Shown here: piece after piece, positions 1 to 9,314 of the stretch
Layout of the letters: each line of letters begins with the position of its first letter
Position numbering within the stretch: position 1 is the first letter of the stretch
NCBI GenBank assembly: GCA_013373375.1
Contig: JABXHY010000057.1
Span: 1-64,000, forward strand
DNA length: 64,000 nucleotides
From: Gammaproteobacteria bacterium
GTDB taxonomy: Bacteria; Pseudomonadota; Gammaproteobacteria; Enterobacterales; Kangiellaceae
Direction of reading: 5' to 3'
Program-made: the position numbers and the translations under genes
Notes under the pieces: generated by a model
What the model saw: only the letters and a program-made list of their open reading frames with translations
Told to the model about the DNA's origin: nothing
The model's database searches: none

Positions 1-5
1 AGCGA

Positions 6-335
6 ATGAGCAAAACGAAAATTTCAGAAAAGACTGTCGCTGAAGCAATGGCTGCAGCGAAAGCAACCCAGAAACCGGGTCAAACCAAAGAACAAACCAA
101 ACTTATCGCTCAAGGCATTGAAAAAGGCATCGAACACTATAAAAAGAAACACAAAGCAAAATTGCGCGAACAAGATAAAGCTCGCAAGGCAAAAGAAAAA
201 CAAAAGAGTCGGCAAAGCGATTTAAATAATACTGATGTCGAAGTTAGTGACTCTCAGGCTTCAAATAAATTGCCATGGATATTGCTGGCTGTAAGTTGGA
301 TTGGCTTTGCGGCTTATACTGCGCTTTCCGCTTAG
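6..335 (+). CDS. DUF2956 family protein
   Basis: 109-residue basic protein. The N-terminal half carries the block ATQKPGQTKEQTKLIAQGIE (about residues 20-39), which I recognise as the hallmark of DUF2956, a gammaproteobacterial family of unknown function. A Lys/Arg/Glu-rich, probably helical stretch (about 40-70) follows. A single hydrophobic segment near the C-terminus (WILLAVSWIGFAAYTAL) suggests a tail-anchored inner-membrane protein with the charged part in the cytoplasm. The ribosome-binding site lies outside the window. A strong hairpin follows the gene. Family assignment is good; function is unknown. Confidence 0.85.
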   Translation: MSKTKISEKTVAEAMAAAKATQKPGQTKEQTKLIAQGIEKGIEHYKKKHKAKLREQDKARKAKEKQKSRQSDLNNTDVEVSDSQASNKLPWILLAVSWIGFAAYTALSA

Positions 336-373
336 CTATCTCACATACTAAATCAAAATTTTTTAGTAGAGCT

Positions 374-405
374 AAAGAAAAGGAGCTTAAACGCTCCTTT
401 TCTTT
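374..405. terminator. bidirectional terminator hairpin
   Basis: Perfect 13-bp inverted repeat (AAAGAAAAGGAGC / GCTCCTTTTCTTT) with a 6-nt loop. It is T-rich on both strands because the stem ends in A and T runs. It lies between the convergent DUF2956 and metalloprotease genes and would serve both. Confidence 0.8.
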
Positions 406-448
406 TACGGCTTATAATTTTTAGAGTTTATAAAAACTAACTAGGCTA

Positions 449-2854
449 TTACTCGAAAAGGTTCACACCATTAGAACGAGACACATAAGCGCCTGCATTT
501 CCAAAACCAACAATATCGCTATCTCCATCGCCATCAACGTCAGCCATTATGCGAGGATGATTTTCTACTCTCCAACCTCCAGCACTATAACCGTAGGTAC
601 TGACCCAAAGTCTTGGAGTAGTAAAAGTGCTGCTATTTGAGAGCGATACATAAGCGCCTGCATTACCAAAGCCAACAATGTCAGCGCGACCATCACCATT
701 TACATCTGTAAGCATTCGTGGATGTCTGTCAACACGCCAGCCACCCGCATTGTATCCGAACGAGTTAACTTTGCGAGAAGCAGCCGTTAATCCTGCGCCT
801 GTCGAGTAAGACACATAAGCTCCAGCATTTCCAAATCCGACAATGTCATCCATGCCATCACCATTAACATCGGCGACCATTCGAGGATGCTGATCTACGC
901 GCCAACCGCCTGCATTATATCCGTAGCTATCTAACCAACGTGAAGGACCCGTAAATCCGCTTCCTGTTGATAGTGAAACGTAAGTCCCTGCGTTCCCAAA
1001 ACCAACGATATCAGCTCGACCATCACCATTCATATCAGCCATCATTCTTGGATGCTGGTCGACACGCCAGCCACCTGCATCATGACCAAAATTGTTGACC
1101 CAACGAGAAGGAGATGTAAAACCACTGCCGGTCGATAGAGAAACATAAGCACCAGCATTGCCAAACCCAACAATGTCAGCGCGGCCATCGCCATTAACAT
1201 CAGCCATCATTCTTGGATGCTGATCGACACGCCAGCCGCCTGCATCATGACCAAAATTGTTGACCCAACGAGAAGGAGATGTGAAACCACTGCCAGTCGA
1301 TAGAGAAACATAAGCTCCAGCATTACCGAAACCAACGATGTCGTCACGACCGTCGCCATTAACATCAGCCATCATTCTCGGATGTTTTTCTACTCGCCAA
1401 CCACCAGCGCTGTACCCGTAAGCATTTACCCAGAGAGACGGTGACGTAAAACCGCTACCAGTGGAAAGTGATACATAAACACCAGCATTACCAAAACCGA
1501 CCACGTCTTTTCGACCATCACCATCGACATCCGCCATAAACCGTGGATGTTGATCAACACGCCAACCGCCTGCATCATAACCAAAGTTATTGATCCAGCG
1601 ACGCCATCCACCAGTTACTGACTGTCTGAAGTTCGACACTGTTACGCGAGTTTGATTAAGTACTCGAGCATTATCACTCTGCGAAGAGGTACCCATTGCA
1701 ACACCACTGCGTTGAACGTTTGGGTTCGACCAGTAAGGTAACCGTGTGCAACTTCCTGGGCAATCATAAGACATGATGGTACGCCAACTGCCTGCTTGAT
1801 AATAATAACCATGTCCGTAAGCGTAAGGGGAAGTTGTTGGATCCGCTTGAGGGTTGTGCCTCGCACCTAATAAGTGTCCTACTTCATGGGCGAATGAATA
1901 ATAGCCTGTTGCACAGCTTCGCTTGACCACAGCAAAAGCACTATTGGCATCGGCCATAATCGTTGCCGCGCGACCACAGGAATTCAATGAGTTTGTGATT
2001 AACAAAGCGACATCGGCGCGATAGGTATTACGTTTTGAGTGCACCTCGTCCATTTTGCCATCATTGGTACTTTCAAACGCATTTACGTCTGTTGCAGAAT
2101 TGCCCGACTCTGTATAGTTAGTTTGATAACTATGAACCAATTTAAAATTTGTGTTTACATTACTATTGGAAAAGCTTTGATTTGATTCATTGATCGCTAA
2201 TTGAATGAGCGAATTTATGTCGCTGCTGGCTGAGGCCGCTGCGGCTGTATAGGCGACTAATACAGTAATTTCATTTCCACTGTCCGACAAGGTATCAAGC
2301 AGGTCAGATTGTTTTAACGCTTCCTGTATTTTTTTCTGGTAAACATCTTCATTTAGATCCTCATGTTCATCATCGACGAATTCGCTGTGATCGAGCTCCA
2401 TGATAATATGTTGATCAGAACCTATCGGTTTAACACTAAACGTTTGGCTTTTATATTGAATCGTGCCGGTCAGTTGTTGATTTTTACCAACTACAAAAAT
2501 AGCAGAGTAATCACTTTTTGAGTTTGATAAAAACACACTGTATTGGCCGTTTTCATTTTCCTCAGTACGAATTTGATCAAACTCCAACCTCGTGCCGTCT
2601 GGTAATGTAAAGCTAACATTATCAGCTTCGCTTAAACCCTTTATGTCGGGTTGAATAGCATTAACACTTTTATAAAGTGGACTTGATTGAACTTCTTTTA
2701 AAATTTCATTATCAGTTTGCTGTAAAGATTTAGTCGAAATATTAGAATACTCGAATAAATTATGCTCACCAGTTTTTTTAGCAAATACGATCTGACTTGA
2801 AGCTAATAACATGGAGCTGGCAATAAAAATACCAAAGGGTTTGCCTAACCTCAT
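449..2854 (-). CDS. secreted reprolysin-like zinc metalloprotease with seven FG-GAP/VCBS-type repeats
   Basis: 801-residue exported protease. A signal peptide (about 1-25) is followed by a propeptide-like region (about 26-190) and a metzincin catalytic domain with HEVGHLLGARH (zinc ligands H323, H327, H333; catalytic E324). A downstream Met-turn reads IMSYDCPGSC. This matches the M12B/reprolysin-like secreted proteases. Residues about 418-801 are seven 55-residue repeats, each with a DxNGDGxxDIVGFGNAG core. The core resembles the calcium-binding loops of FG-GAP/VCBS repeats and predicts a seven-bladed propeller for substrate or surface binding. Repeats 3 and 4 are almost identical in DNA, 165 bp apart, so recent internal duplication is likely. 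A good AGGAGAA ribosome-binding site precedes the ATG. Confidence 0.88.
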   Translation of the reverse strand: MRLGKPFGIFIASSMLLASSQIVFAKKTGEHNLFEYSNISTKSLQQTDNEILKEVQSSPLYKSVNAIQPDIKGLSEADNVSFTLPDGTRLEFDQIRTEENENGQYSVFLSNSKSDYSAIFVVGKNQQLTGTIQYKSQTFSVKPIGSDQHIIMELDHSEFVDDEHEDLNEDVYQKKIQEALKQSDLLDTLSDSGNEITVLVAYTAAAASASSDINSLIQLAINESNQSFSNSNVNTNFKLVHSYQTNYTESGNSATDVNAFESTNDGKMDEVHSKRNTYRADVALLITNSLNSCGRAATIMADANSAFAVVKRSCATGYYSFAHEVGHLLGARHNPQADPTTSPYAYGHGYYYQAGSWRTIMSYDCPGSCTRLPYWSNPNVQRSGVAMGTSSQSDNARVLNQTRVTVSNFRQSVTGGWRRWINNFGYDAGGWRVDQHPRFMADVDGDGRKDVVGFGNAGVYVSLSTGSGFTSPSLWVNAYGYSAGGWRVEKHPRMMADVNGDGRDDIVGFGNAGAYVSLSTGSGFTSPSRWVNNFGHDAGGWRVDQHPRMMADVNGDGRADIVGFGNAGAYVSLSTGSGFTSPSRWVNNFGHDAGGWRVDQHPRMMADMNGDGRADIVGFGNAGTYVSLSTGSGFTGPSRWLDSYGYNAGGWRVDQHPRMVADVNGDGMDDIVGFGNAGAYVSYSTGAGLTAASRKVNSFGYNAGGWRVDRHPRMLTDVNGDGRADIVGFGNAGAYVSLSNSSTFTTPRLWVSTYGYSAGGWRVENHPRIMADVDGDGDSDIVGFGNAGAYVSRSNGVNLFE

Positions 2855-3383
2855 TTTGTTCTCCTTGAAACGAATTTTAAAATTAAGACACGGCTACGCA
2901 ATACCTCAAATGAGTGAAGTGTAAATTACGGTGAATTGGACTGGGAAAGACTTGTAAAAAAGTAAATCGCTTATCCATAGCCTGAAAAGCCGTGTCTACC
3001 TTTAACACGATGTTGGTGCAACAACCCTTATGCATCAACGCGGGCATAATAGAAAAATAAAGTAATTGAAACAAGCTTACATTTAAATAATTAAATGATT
3101 TATCTCAATTGAATAATTTAGCAATAGTTAAGAATGTAATTCACTAAATTAAGAAATAAAAACATCTCAAATAATCACGCGGCTTGTCTCGAATATTGTG
3201 CTGCGTGTTTAAAGATATTTGAATTCCTTATTAATTATTGGGGCTGGTCACTCGATAAATCGTCAATGGCGATATTGAAAAAGAATGGGTGACAACTGAC
3301 ACTCAATGTAAAAAAATATAAAAATTGTTTATACTGGATTGATACCTATAACCTCATCGACAACATCGATTGGAACTTCCGCA
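2855..3383. other. intergenic region, divergent promoters
   Basis: About 530 bases between divergently transcribed genes (protease leftward, cupin rightward). The part from 3080 to 3170 is very AT-rich. The region must hold both promoters, but I cannot define convincing -35/-10 pairs. A short leftward reading frame at 2883-3074 has no family resemblance or ribosome-binding site and is not called. Confidence 0.4.
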
Positions 3384-3758
3384 ATGACACAAGCAACGAT
3401 TATAAATTTTGATCAAACTCGCGAATATTACTTTAAAGAAGGTTGCTTTATTAACGAACTGTCTAACTCCGAAGCGGATCCTGATGTATCCATCGCACAA
3501 GCCAGAGTCAGTCCCGGTGTCACAACACAATGGCACAAGTTAAAAAATACGGTAGAGCGTTATATTATTTTGGGCGGCGAGGGCCTGGTTGAAGTGGAGG
3601 GCTTATCATCTTCCAAAGTTGCAGCTGGCGATGTCGTTATTATTCCAGAACAGCATTGGCAGCGAATCACTAACATAGGCACAGTAGACCTAATATTTCA
3701 TGCGATTTGTTCTCCGCGATTTGAAGAGGAGAACTATGAGTCGAAAGAAGATGATTAA
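3384..3758 (+). CDS. small cupin-domain protein
   Basis: 124-residue single cupin barrel. Motif 1 is represented by PGVTTQWHKLKNTVERYIILGGEG (positions about 44-67, H51 and E58 as likely metal ligands; the usual second His of HxH is Lys here). Motif 2 contains GDVVIIPEQHWQRITN with a further His. Such stand-alone cupins bind a metal and act as isomerases, dioxygenases or small-molecule binders, so the substrate cannot be told. I chose ATG 3384: an upstream TTG at 3339 has no ribosome-binding site and would add a tail lying outside the cupin fold. The gene stands alone and is divergent from the protease. Confidence 0.75.
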   Translation: MTQATIINFDQTREYYFKEGCFINELSNSEADPDVSIAQARVSPGVTTQWHKLKNTVERYIILGGEGLVEVEGLSSSKVAAGDVVIIPEQHWQRITNIGTVDLIFHAICSPRFEEENYESKEDD

Positions 3759-3795
3759 TTTTGCATTGGAATTATCATTAAGGCTTTACAGGCTA

Positions 3796-3860
3796 GTGTG
3801 GTGACAAAGAGTTTGGTGACAAAGAGTGTGGTGACAAAGGGTTTGATGACAAAGAGTTTG
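3796..3860. repeat. 15-bp tandem repeat, 4.3 copies
   Basis: Four units of 15 bases beginning at 3796, 3811, 3826 and 3841, with a partial fifth copy. The consensus is GTKTGGTGACAAAGA, with one or two mismatches between units. It lies downstream of the cupin stop codon. One frame would read GDKEF repeats, but a stop codon directly upstream and the lack of a start argue against coding. The rest of the 3759-4096 gap shows nothing else I can support. Confidence 0.85.
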
Positions 3861-4096
3861 GCTTAATCTGCATGCAAGCTTGGTGGTACAAAACACCGAG
3901 CATCACTTTTCTTATTATTGTAAAAACCTGCTAATTCGACTGGCATTATTCACATTAATATTCATTTACACGCCAACTTTGAATTTTATAATTGCTCGGC
4001 CTTTAACTTCCTGAATTTTAGGCTTTAAGCCGCAATTAATATCAGGTGTGTAAGGCAGTCATAACAATCAATTAAATATTCACATGGTGTCATATA

Positions 4097-4675
4097 ATGA
4101 TAAAAAACGTAAAAACAACAACTTTGGGTCTCGCACTTATTTTAATTGGCTTATCACAATCAGCTTTCGCAAGTGGCTACGGAAAATATTGCAAAACACC
4201 TATGACAGCGCTTAAAAAAACGCTTACCTGTGTTACTAAAGGAAACGAAGATGCCGAGTGTGCAACCGCTGGATACAATCCTGAGTTTGTAAAGTTGCAT
4301 AATGGTGTTGATACTAACACGGTTATCGATGGAACAAACTTTTGGGAAGGTGCGTTTCAAATTTTAGATTTGTCGCTTCATATTAATCATGCTGCTCGAA
4401 TCGATCGAGACACAGTTAGTTTACGCTACGTAGAATACGTAGAAGTTGGTATACCAGAATTCGGTATTATGTTCCCAACTATTGTTCAGCACGAACATGC
4501 GTTGATTACCATGGATAAAGACTGCAAGATTTTGAAATGGGATCAATACGGCGATAACAAAGAGCAGACAGATGTGGATGATGCTGTTGCAGCATTGCTT
4601 CAAATTATTGGTCAAGCGCCTGCTGCATCTACAGAGGTTCCTGTAACCAACATAGAAAGCTTGGAAGATAAGTAA
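4097..4675 (+). CDS. secreted NTF2/SnoaL-like protein
   Basis: 192 residues with a clear signal peptide (about 1-25, ending AFA). The mature part has four cysteines near its start and pattern features of the NTF2/SnoaL-like alpha+beta barrel: a helix with FWEG, a strand block ending YVEYVEV, and a strand pair around QHEHALITMDKDCKILKWDQY. Members include ligand-binding and polyketide-cyclase-like proteins, and no catalytic residues can be named here. The gene stands alone; a partly matched GTGCAG/CTGCAC hairpin follows at about 4702-4742. Fold assignment is inference from pattern. Confidence 0.6.
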   Translation: MIKNVKTTTLGLALILIGLSQSAFASGYGKYCKTPMTALKKTLTCVTKGNEDAECATAGYNPEFVKLHNGVDTNTVIDGTNFWEGAFQILDLSLHINHAARIDRDTVSLRYVEYVEVGIPEFGIMFPTIVQHEHALITMDKDCKILKWDQYGDNKEQTDVDDAVAALLQIIGQAPAASTEVPVTNIESLEDK

Positions 4676-4883
4676 TTAACTCATTTTAAAAATTGAATCA
4701 GGTGCAGGCTCACGTCTTTGATTAGAAGGGTGAGTACTGCACTAATTTCGTAAAATACCCTTACAAACCTCATTAATCAGCCGTTATTAACGTGCGTTTC
4801 GGTTGTCTGGAAATCTCAAAACTTGTGCTCTATTTAATACTCCACTATCTTTAATTGAATCAAGGAGTTAACAGGTTGCTTTA

Positions 4884-7800
4884 ATGCGTACCAAAGGGTA
4901 CCTCTTTTCCTCGCTCATATTATTTTTTGCCTACGTTGCTGCCGCGGCTGAACCGTCGATCCGCTTCGAGCACTTGTCGGTGGAAGACGGTTTGCCACAA
5001 AGTAGTGCTAAAGCTGTGTTACAGGATCGCCAGGGATTTTTATGGGTGGGTACTCAGGATGGGCTGGCACGCTACGATGGTTACAGTTATCGGGTGTTTA
5101 AGCGCACCGAAGGCAACTCGGCTTCTTTGTCGGCGAATTATATTCGAACGCTCTACCAAGATCGGGCGGGTTATATCTGGGTGGGTACCGATAGCGGACT
5201 TAATCGGTTTGATCCCAAAACCGAACAGTTTAAACGGTATCTGGCCGATGCGAATAATCCAAACTCCATAAGCGGTAACAATATTTGGGCAATTGCTGAA
5301 GACCAAAAAGGTCACATTTGGATTGGAACCTTCGCGAAAGGTTTAAATCGCTTTGAGCCAGAAACCGAATCTTTCCTTCACTTTAGTGCCAATGAGAATA
5401 ATCCGAGTGCTTTATTGGGCAATTCTGTGAGAGCGATAACGGCTGATAGTCGTGGCAATCTGTGGATTGGAACCGATGAAGGACTCAATCGACTGAATGA
5501 TAAAACAACAGGGTTTACACATTTTCGAAATCATCCCGAAGATAACAGCAGCTTAAGCGGGACTGAAGTGAATACAATTTTCGAAGATCGTAATGGGATT
5601 ATTTGGGTTGGCACTCATGGAGGTCTTAATCGCTTTGATCGCATTAAAAATCAGTTTGTGCGTTATATAGCTAATACAATTGATCCGAATACGCTAAGTG
5701 ACAATACTGTTAGGGCGATTTATCAAGACTCGCGCGGGATCCTTTGGGTGGGAACCAACAATGGATTCAATCGGTTTAATATCGAGACTGAAAAATTTAA
5801 TCGTTACTACGTTGATGCCAACAATCCTAATAGTTTAAGCAGTAACAGTATTTATGTTGTTACCGAAGATCATGAAGGTTTTATTTGGGTCGGAACTTAT
5901 GCCGGTGGTCTCAATTATTTTAATCCAGCTATTGAGCAGTTTAATCATTACCGTTCGAATTCGAATGACCCTAATAGCTTGACCAATAACAACATCTTCT
6001 CATTGGCGTTAGATCAAAAAGGTGATCTTTGGGTAGGAACCTCAGGTGGATTGAATCGATTTGATTCGAAAATGAAGATGCTTAAGGCGTATCGTTATGA
6101 TCCAAATGACGAATCAAGTTTGCGCCATAATGTCGTCTTGGCACTGACCGAAGATCGTCGAGGTCGGTTATGGGTTGGAACGCCGGGAGGATTAAGCTAC
6201 CTTGACTCTATTAATGAAAAGTTTGTTCATTATTTACATGATCCACAAAGTCGAAATAGTTTAAGCAGTAACGTTGTATCGTCGATAACCGAAGACAGCC
6301 AGGGAAACTTCTGGATTGGAACCATTGGCAGTGGGCTTAATCGGTTTAATCCCGATACCGAAATTTTTACGCATTATCAATTTGACCCCGATAACCCCAA
6401 CAGTTTAAGTCACGATCGAGTGAAAACTATTTTTGAAGATCAGCGGGGCACTATTTGGGTTGGGACTCGAGGTGGGTTGAATCGTTTTGATCCGGAATCT
6501 CAGCAATTTAAGCGCTATCGTTTTGATCAAAAAAATTCAGATACCATTAGCAGTGAAGTGATTTTTTCGATCATTGAAGATCACAACGGACTGTTGTGGA
6601 TTGGTACGAACAATGGAATGATCCGTTTCGATCCGCTGAATGAAGACTATCAACACTTCAATGAATCGGACGGTCTTCCGAACAACGTTATCTACACCAT
6701 TGAACAAGATAGTCAGTATAATCTGTGGGTCAGTACAAATAATGGATTGTCTCGTTACAATCCGGAGCGCAATGAGTTTACGTCGTATTATGCTGTTCAT
6801 GGTTTACAGAGTAATGAATTTAACGGTGGAGCATCATTTAAAAGTAGCCGTGGTGAATTATTTTTTGGTGGTATTAATGGATTTAATCGATTCTTTCCCG
6901 AACAATTAAATGTTGAACATCAGAAACCTAAAGTGGTGTTTACTGATATGTTGTTGCTAAATGAGTCGGTGCCGATTGTACCAGAAAGTGGCAGTGATGG
7001 GATAAACAATTCAGGAGTAAACAATTCAGGAGTAAACAATTCAGGAGTAAACAATTCAGGAGTAAATACTTCTGATAAAAAGCCAAAAGGAATAAAGGCA
7101 TCCGCGAACAATCAAAGCGAAGCTTCTGTTGCAATAGGCCGGCAAAAAGCTAAGTCCGGTTATACGCTTGAACAAGCGATTAGTTTTACTCAAGAGCTGA
7201 CCTTAACTCACCGAGAAAATTTGGTCGCTTTTGAGTTTAGCTCATTGCATTTTAGTAATCCAAATGAAAGTCAGTACGCCTACATGCTTGAGGGTTTTGA
7301 TTCGGACTGGATAATGGCTGGTCATAAAAATAGACGAGCAACCTACACCAACTTACCTCGTGGCGATTTTATTTTACGAGTTAAAGCGAGTAATTATGAT
7401 GGTGTCTGGAGTGAACAACCGAGTTCGATTCGCGTAACCGTACTTCCACCACCATGGTTATCCTGGTGGGCCTATACTATTTACAGTGTTGTATTGGTTG
7501 GCTCAATATCAGCGTATATTATTCGTCATCGTAAAAAGCTTATTGCCGAGCGTCAATTTTTGGAGGCGCAAATTCAAAAGCGCACAAAAGCTATTCGAAC
7601 CCTTGCCGATATTGCGAAAGACATCAGCTCAACGTTAACCATTGAGCAGTTAATTACTCAACTGCATAATCATTTAGCAAAATCGCTTGACCTGACCGTA
7701 CTTGCATTAGGGGTGCTAGAACAAGAAAGCAATCGAATAAGGTTTGAAAGCGCCCTGGAAAACGGGCAAACCATGCCTCTGTTTTATAGAGACATCGATC

Positions 7801-8609
7801 CTAAAAATGATCTTGCGGGTTGGTGTGTTGTCATTGGTGAAGAAATATTACTTAGGCAATACTCGGATCGATTCGCATTTTTAAGCCAGAGTAATGAGCC
7901 CGTGGTAGGGGGGAAAATGCAATCTGTGATCTATCTGCCCATTCGTTCTCGTAGCAATAAAATGCTTGGGTGTTTAACAATCCAATCGGTTAAAGTTGAT
8001 ATGTTCAGTGATGACGATGTTGATTTTATTCGAACCATTACCAATTATGCAGGGATAGCGCTTGATAATATCATTAGCCACGAAGAACTGAAACGAATGT
8101 CTTCGACCGACTATCTCACAAACTTACCCAATAGACGGTCATTTTTAGAAAGCAGTCAATATTTAATTAGTGTCGCAAAACGAAGCAATACGGCTATTTC
8201 CGTGGCGATGGCGGACATTGATCACTTTAAGCAATTTAATGATCAGTATGGTCATGACTGTGGTGACTTTGTATTGCAAAAAGTCGCTTCGTTGTTTCGA
8301 ATGCTATTGCGCGAACAGGACATTGTTGCTCGATGGGGCGGAGAAGAGTTTATATTTATGTTGCCCAATACAGCAATTGAGGGCGGAGTCATTGTGCTGG
8401 AAAAGTTGCGTAAAAAGTTGGAAGAACAAGAATTTGACTACGATGGAAAGCAGCTTTCGATTAGCGCAACATTTGGAATTAGCTTTCTATCGCCAGCTAT
8501 TGATTTGGAGACGGTAATCGATCAAGCCGATCTCGCTTTATATGACGGAAAAAACGCGGGTAGAAATTGCGTACAGGTCTATCGAGCATCATCTAAATCG
8601 AGTGTCTAA
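4884..8609 (+). CDS. Reg_prop/Y_Y_Y periplasmic sensor diguanylate cyclase with GAF domain
   Basis: 1241 residues. Signal peptide (about 1-22), then some 14 propeller motifs of the form G-x-hWhGTxxGLNRF (about 30-670), consistent with two seven-bladed beta-propellers. A Y_Y_Y domain follows (about 770-855), then a transmembrane helix (about 862-880), a coiled coil, a GAF domain (about 910-1060) and a GGDEF domain (about 1070-1235). The active-site motif is GGEEF at 1152-1156, and the RxxD inhibitory site (R1143-D1146) is intact five residues upstream. It is therefore probably an active, product-inhibited c-di-GMP synthase controlled by a periplasmic ligand. A four-copy NNSGV insertion lies between propeller and Y_Y_Y. 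It stands alone. Confidence 0.92.
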   Translation: MRTKGYLFSSLILFFAYVAAAAEPSIRFEHLSVEDGLPQSSAKAVLQDRQGFLWVGTQDGLARYDGYSYRVFKRTEGNSASLSANYIRTLYQDRAGYIWVGTDSGLNRFDPKTEQFKRYLADANNPNSISGNNIWAIAEDQKGHIWIGTFAKGLNRFEPETESFLHFSANENNPSALLGNSVRAITADSRGNLWIGTDEGLNRLNDKTTGFTHFRNHPEDNSSLSGTEVNTIFEDRNGIIWVGTHGGLNRFDRIKNQFVRYIANTIDPNTLSDNTVRAIYQDSRGILWVGTNNGFNRFNIETEKFNRYYVDANNPNSLSSNSIYVVTEDHEGFIWVGTYAGGLNYFNPAIEQFNHYRSNSNDPNSLTNNNIFSLALDQKGDLWVGTSGGLNRFDSKMKMLKAYRYDPNDESSLRHNVVLALTEDRRGRLWVGTPGGLSYLDSINEKFVHYLHDPQSRNSLSSNVVSSITEDSQGNFWIGTIGSGLNRFNPDTEIFTHYQFDPDNPNSLSHDRVKTIFEDQRGTIWVGTRGGLNRFDPESQQFKRYRFDQKNSDTISSEVIFSIIEDHNGLLWIGTNNGMIRFDPLNEDYQHFNESDGLPNNVIYTIEQDSQYNLWVSTNNGLSRYNPERNEFTSYYAVHGLQSNEFNGGASFKSSRGELFFGGINGFNRFFPEQLNVEHQKPKVVFTDMLLLNESVPIVPESGSDGINNSGVNNSGVNNSGVNNSGVNTSDKKPKGIKASANNQSEASVAIGRQKAKSGYTLEQAISFTQELTLTHRENLVAFEFSSLHFSNPNESQYAYMLEGFDSDWIMAGHKNRRATYTNLPRGDFILRVKASNYDGVWSEQPSSIRVTVLPPPWLSWWAYTIYSVVLVGSISAYIIRHRKKLIAERQFLEAQIQKRTKAIRTLADIAKDISSTLTIEQLITQLHNHLAKSLDLTVLALGVLEQESNRIRFESALENGQTMPLFYRDIDPKNDLAGWCVVIGEEILLRQYSDRFAFLSQSNEPVVGGKMQSVIYLPIRSRSNKMLGCLTIQSVKVDMFSDDDVDFIRTITNYAGIALDNIISHEELKRMSSTDYLTNLPNRRSFLESSQYLISVAKRSNTAISVAMADIDHFKQFNDQYGHDCGDFVLQKVASLFRMLLREQDIVARWGGEEFIFMLPNTAIEGGVIVLEKLRKKLEEQEFDYDGKQLSISATFGISFLSPAIDLETVIDQADLALYDGKNAGRNCVQVYRASSKSSV
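7005..7064 (+). repeat. in-frame 15-bp tandem repeat (NNSGV x4)
   Basis: Four exact copies of AACAATTCAGGAGTA inside the diguanylate cyclase gene. They encode NNSGV four times (about residues 708-727), in a low-complexity linker between the last propeller blade and the Y_Y_Y domain. Because the unit is a multiple of three, copy-number change would alter linker length without breaking the frame. Confidence 0.95.
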
Positions 8610-8726
8610 AATACAGCATTAAAATTTTAGTTGTTTATGACGGTCGCATTTTGCTTAACGTGAAGTATCAGAATAACTACTAAAAGTTTACATCTTATTA
8701 AGTGATACCTCTTTAAGATGACTCGA

Positions 8727-8954
8727 TCAGTATTTGGGTTGGTTGTTATTTTGGACTTTGTCTGAAGTGGCCTCGGTCTTCTTTTCAGTCTTACCTGGTT
8801 CTTTTTCCGGCCAGTCATCCTCATCGTCAAAACCCACTTTCGATTTGTCATAAGTATCGGGAAATTTATACTTGTTGGCCGTTCTTAGCAGTGTGATCAT
8901 GCCTCCGATGATAAAGGCGAAGACCAAAGCGATAATAATAATGGTTGTCGTCAT
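8727..8954 (-). CDS. small single-helix membrane protein (DUF2897-like)
   Basis: 75 residues: one N-terminal transmembrane helix (about 4-23) ending in GGMITLLRTANKYK, then a strongly charged Asp/Glu/Lys tail. The pattern resembles the short DUF2897 proteins of gammaproteobacteria, of unknown function, but I am not certain. I chose the inner ATG at 8954, because the upstream extension to 9089 is His/Arg-rich, unlike the family, and would displace the membrane helix from the N-terminus. It is convergent with the diguanylate cyclase gene. Confidence 0.6.
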   Translation of the reverse strand: MTTTIIIIALVFAFIIGGMITLLRTANKYKFPDTYDKSKVGFDDEDDWPEKEPGKTEKKTEATSDKVQNNNQPKY

Positions 8955-9314
8955 GTTGTTTATCCGTGTGTATGTATGAGCGTGTTGCCATTCAAGCTTG
9001 GTTTCAATAAAGGGGGATGGCCGCCAAAGACTCCGAGTCTTTACCAAATGCTCGGTGAGCGCAATAAAACGATGATGATGAGTGAGCATTGAATGGTTAC
9101 TGAAGAAAGAACAACCTCGAATTAATTGTACCGCTATAATTCAGCTATTGTAATACAGATTCTGGATTTCTCTAGGTCATTTATTCGTTATAAATCGGAA
9201 AGGGATCTTCAAACAGAAACTAAAGAATGTTGGAGAATAAAAAGTCGTAAGGGTCATCGAGTCAGCCGCATAGAGCAGCCGACCCGAGAACAATCTAAAA
9301 ACAATTGATAATGA
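8955..9314. other. intergenic region
   Basis: 360 bases between two leftward genes. It contains the upstream region of the small membrane protein. A rightward 60-codon frame at 9126-9308 shows no protein-like character. I see no structured RNA or repeat. Confidence 0.35.

Noticed and set aside
2883..3074. Leftward 63-codon frame upstream of the metalloprotease
   Set aside because: Low-complexity, no ribosome-binding site, no recognisable protein pattern; it lies in the expected promoter region.
3339..3383. TTG start extending the cupin protein by 15 residues
   Set aside because: No ribosome-binding site before the TTG, and the added Ser/Thr-rich residues fall outside the cupin fold.
3796..3860. 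Tandem repeat as a CRISPR array
   Set aside because: Units are 15 bases, directly adjacent, with no spacers and no cas genes nearby.
6920..7134. Antisense frames with ELFTP or NCLLL repeats
   Set aside because: They are only the complementary reading of the exact NNSGV DNA repeat within the diguanylate cyclase gene.
9126..9308. 60-codon rightward frame
   Set aside because: Charged, random-looking translation, no ribosome-binding site, no neighbour suggesting a role.
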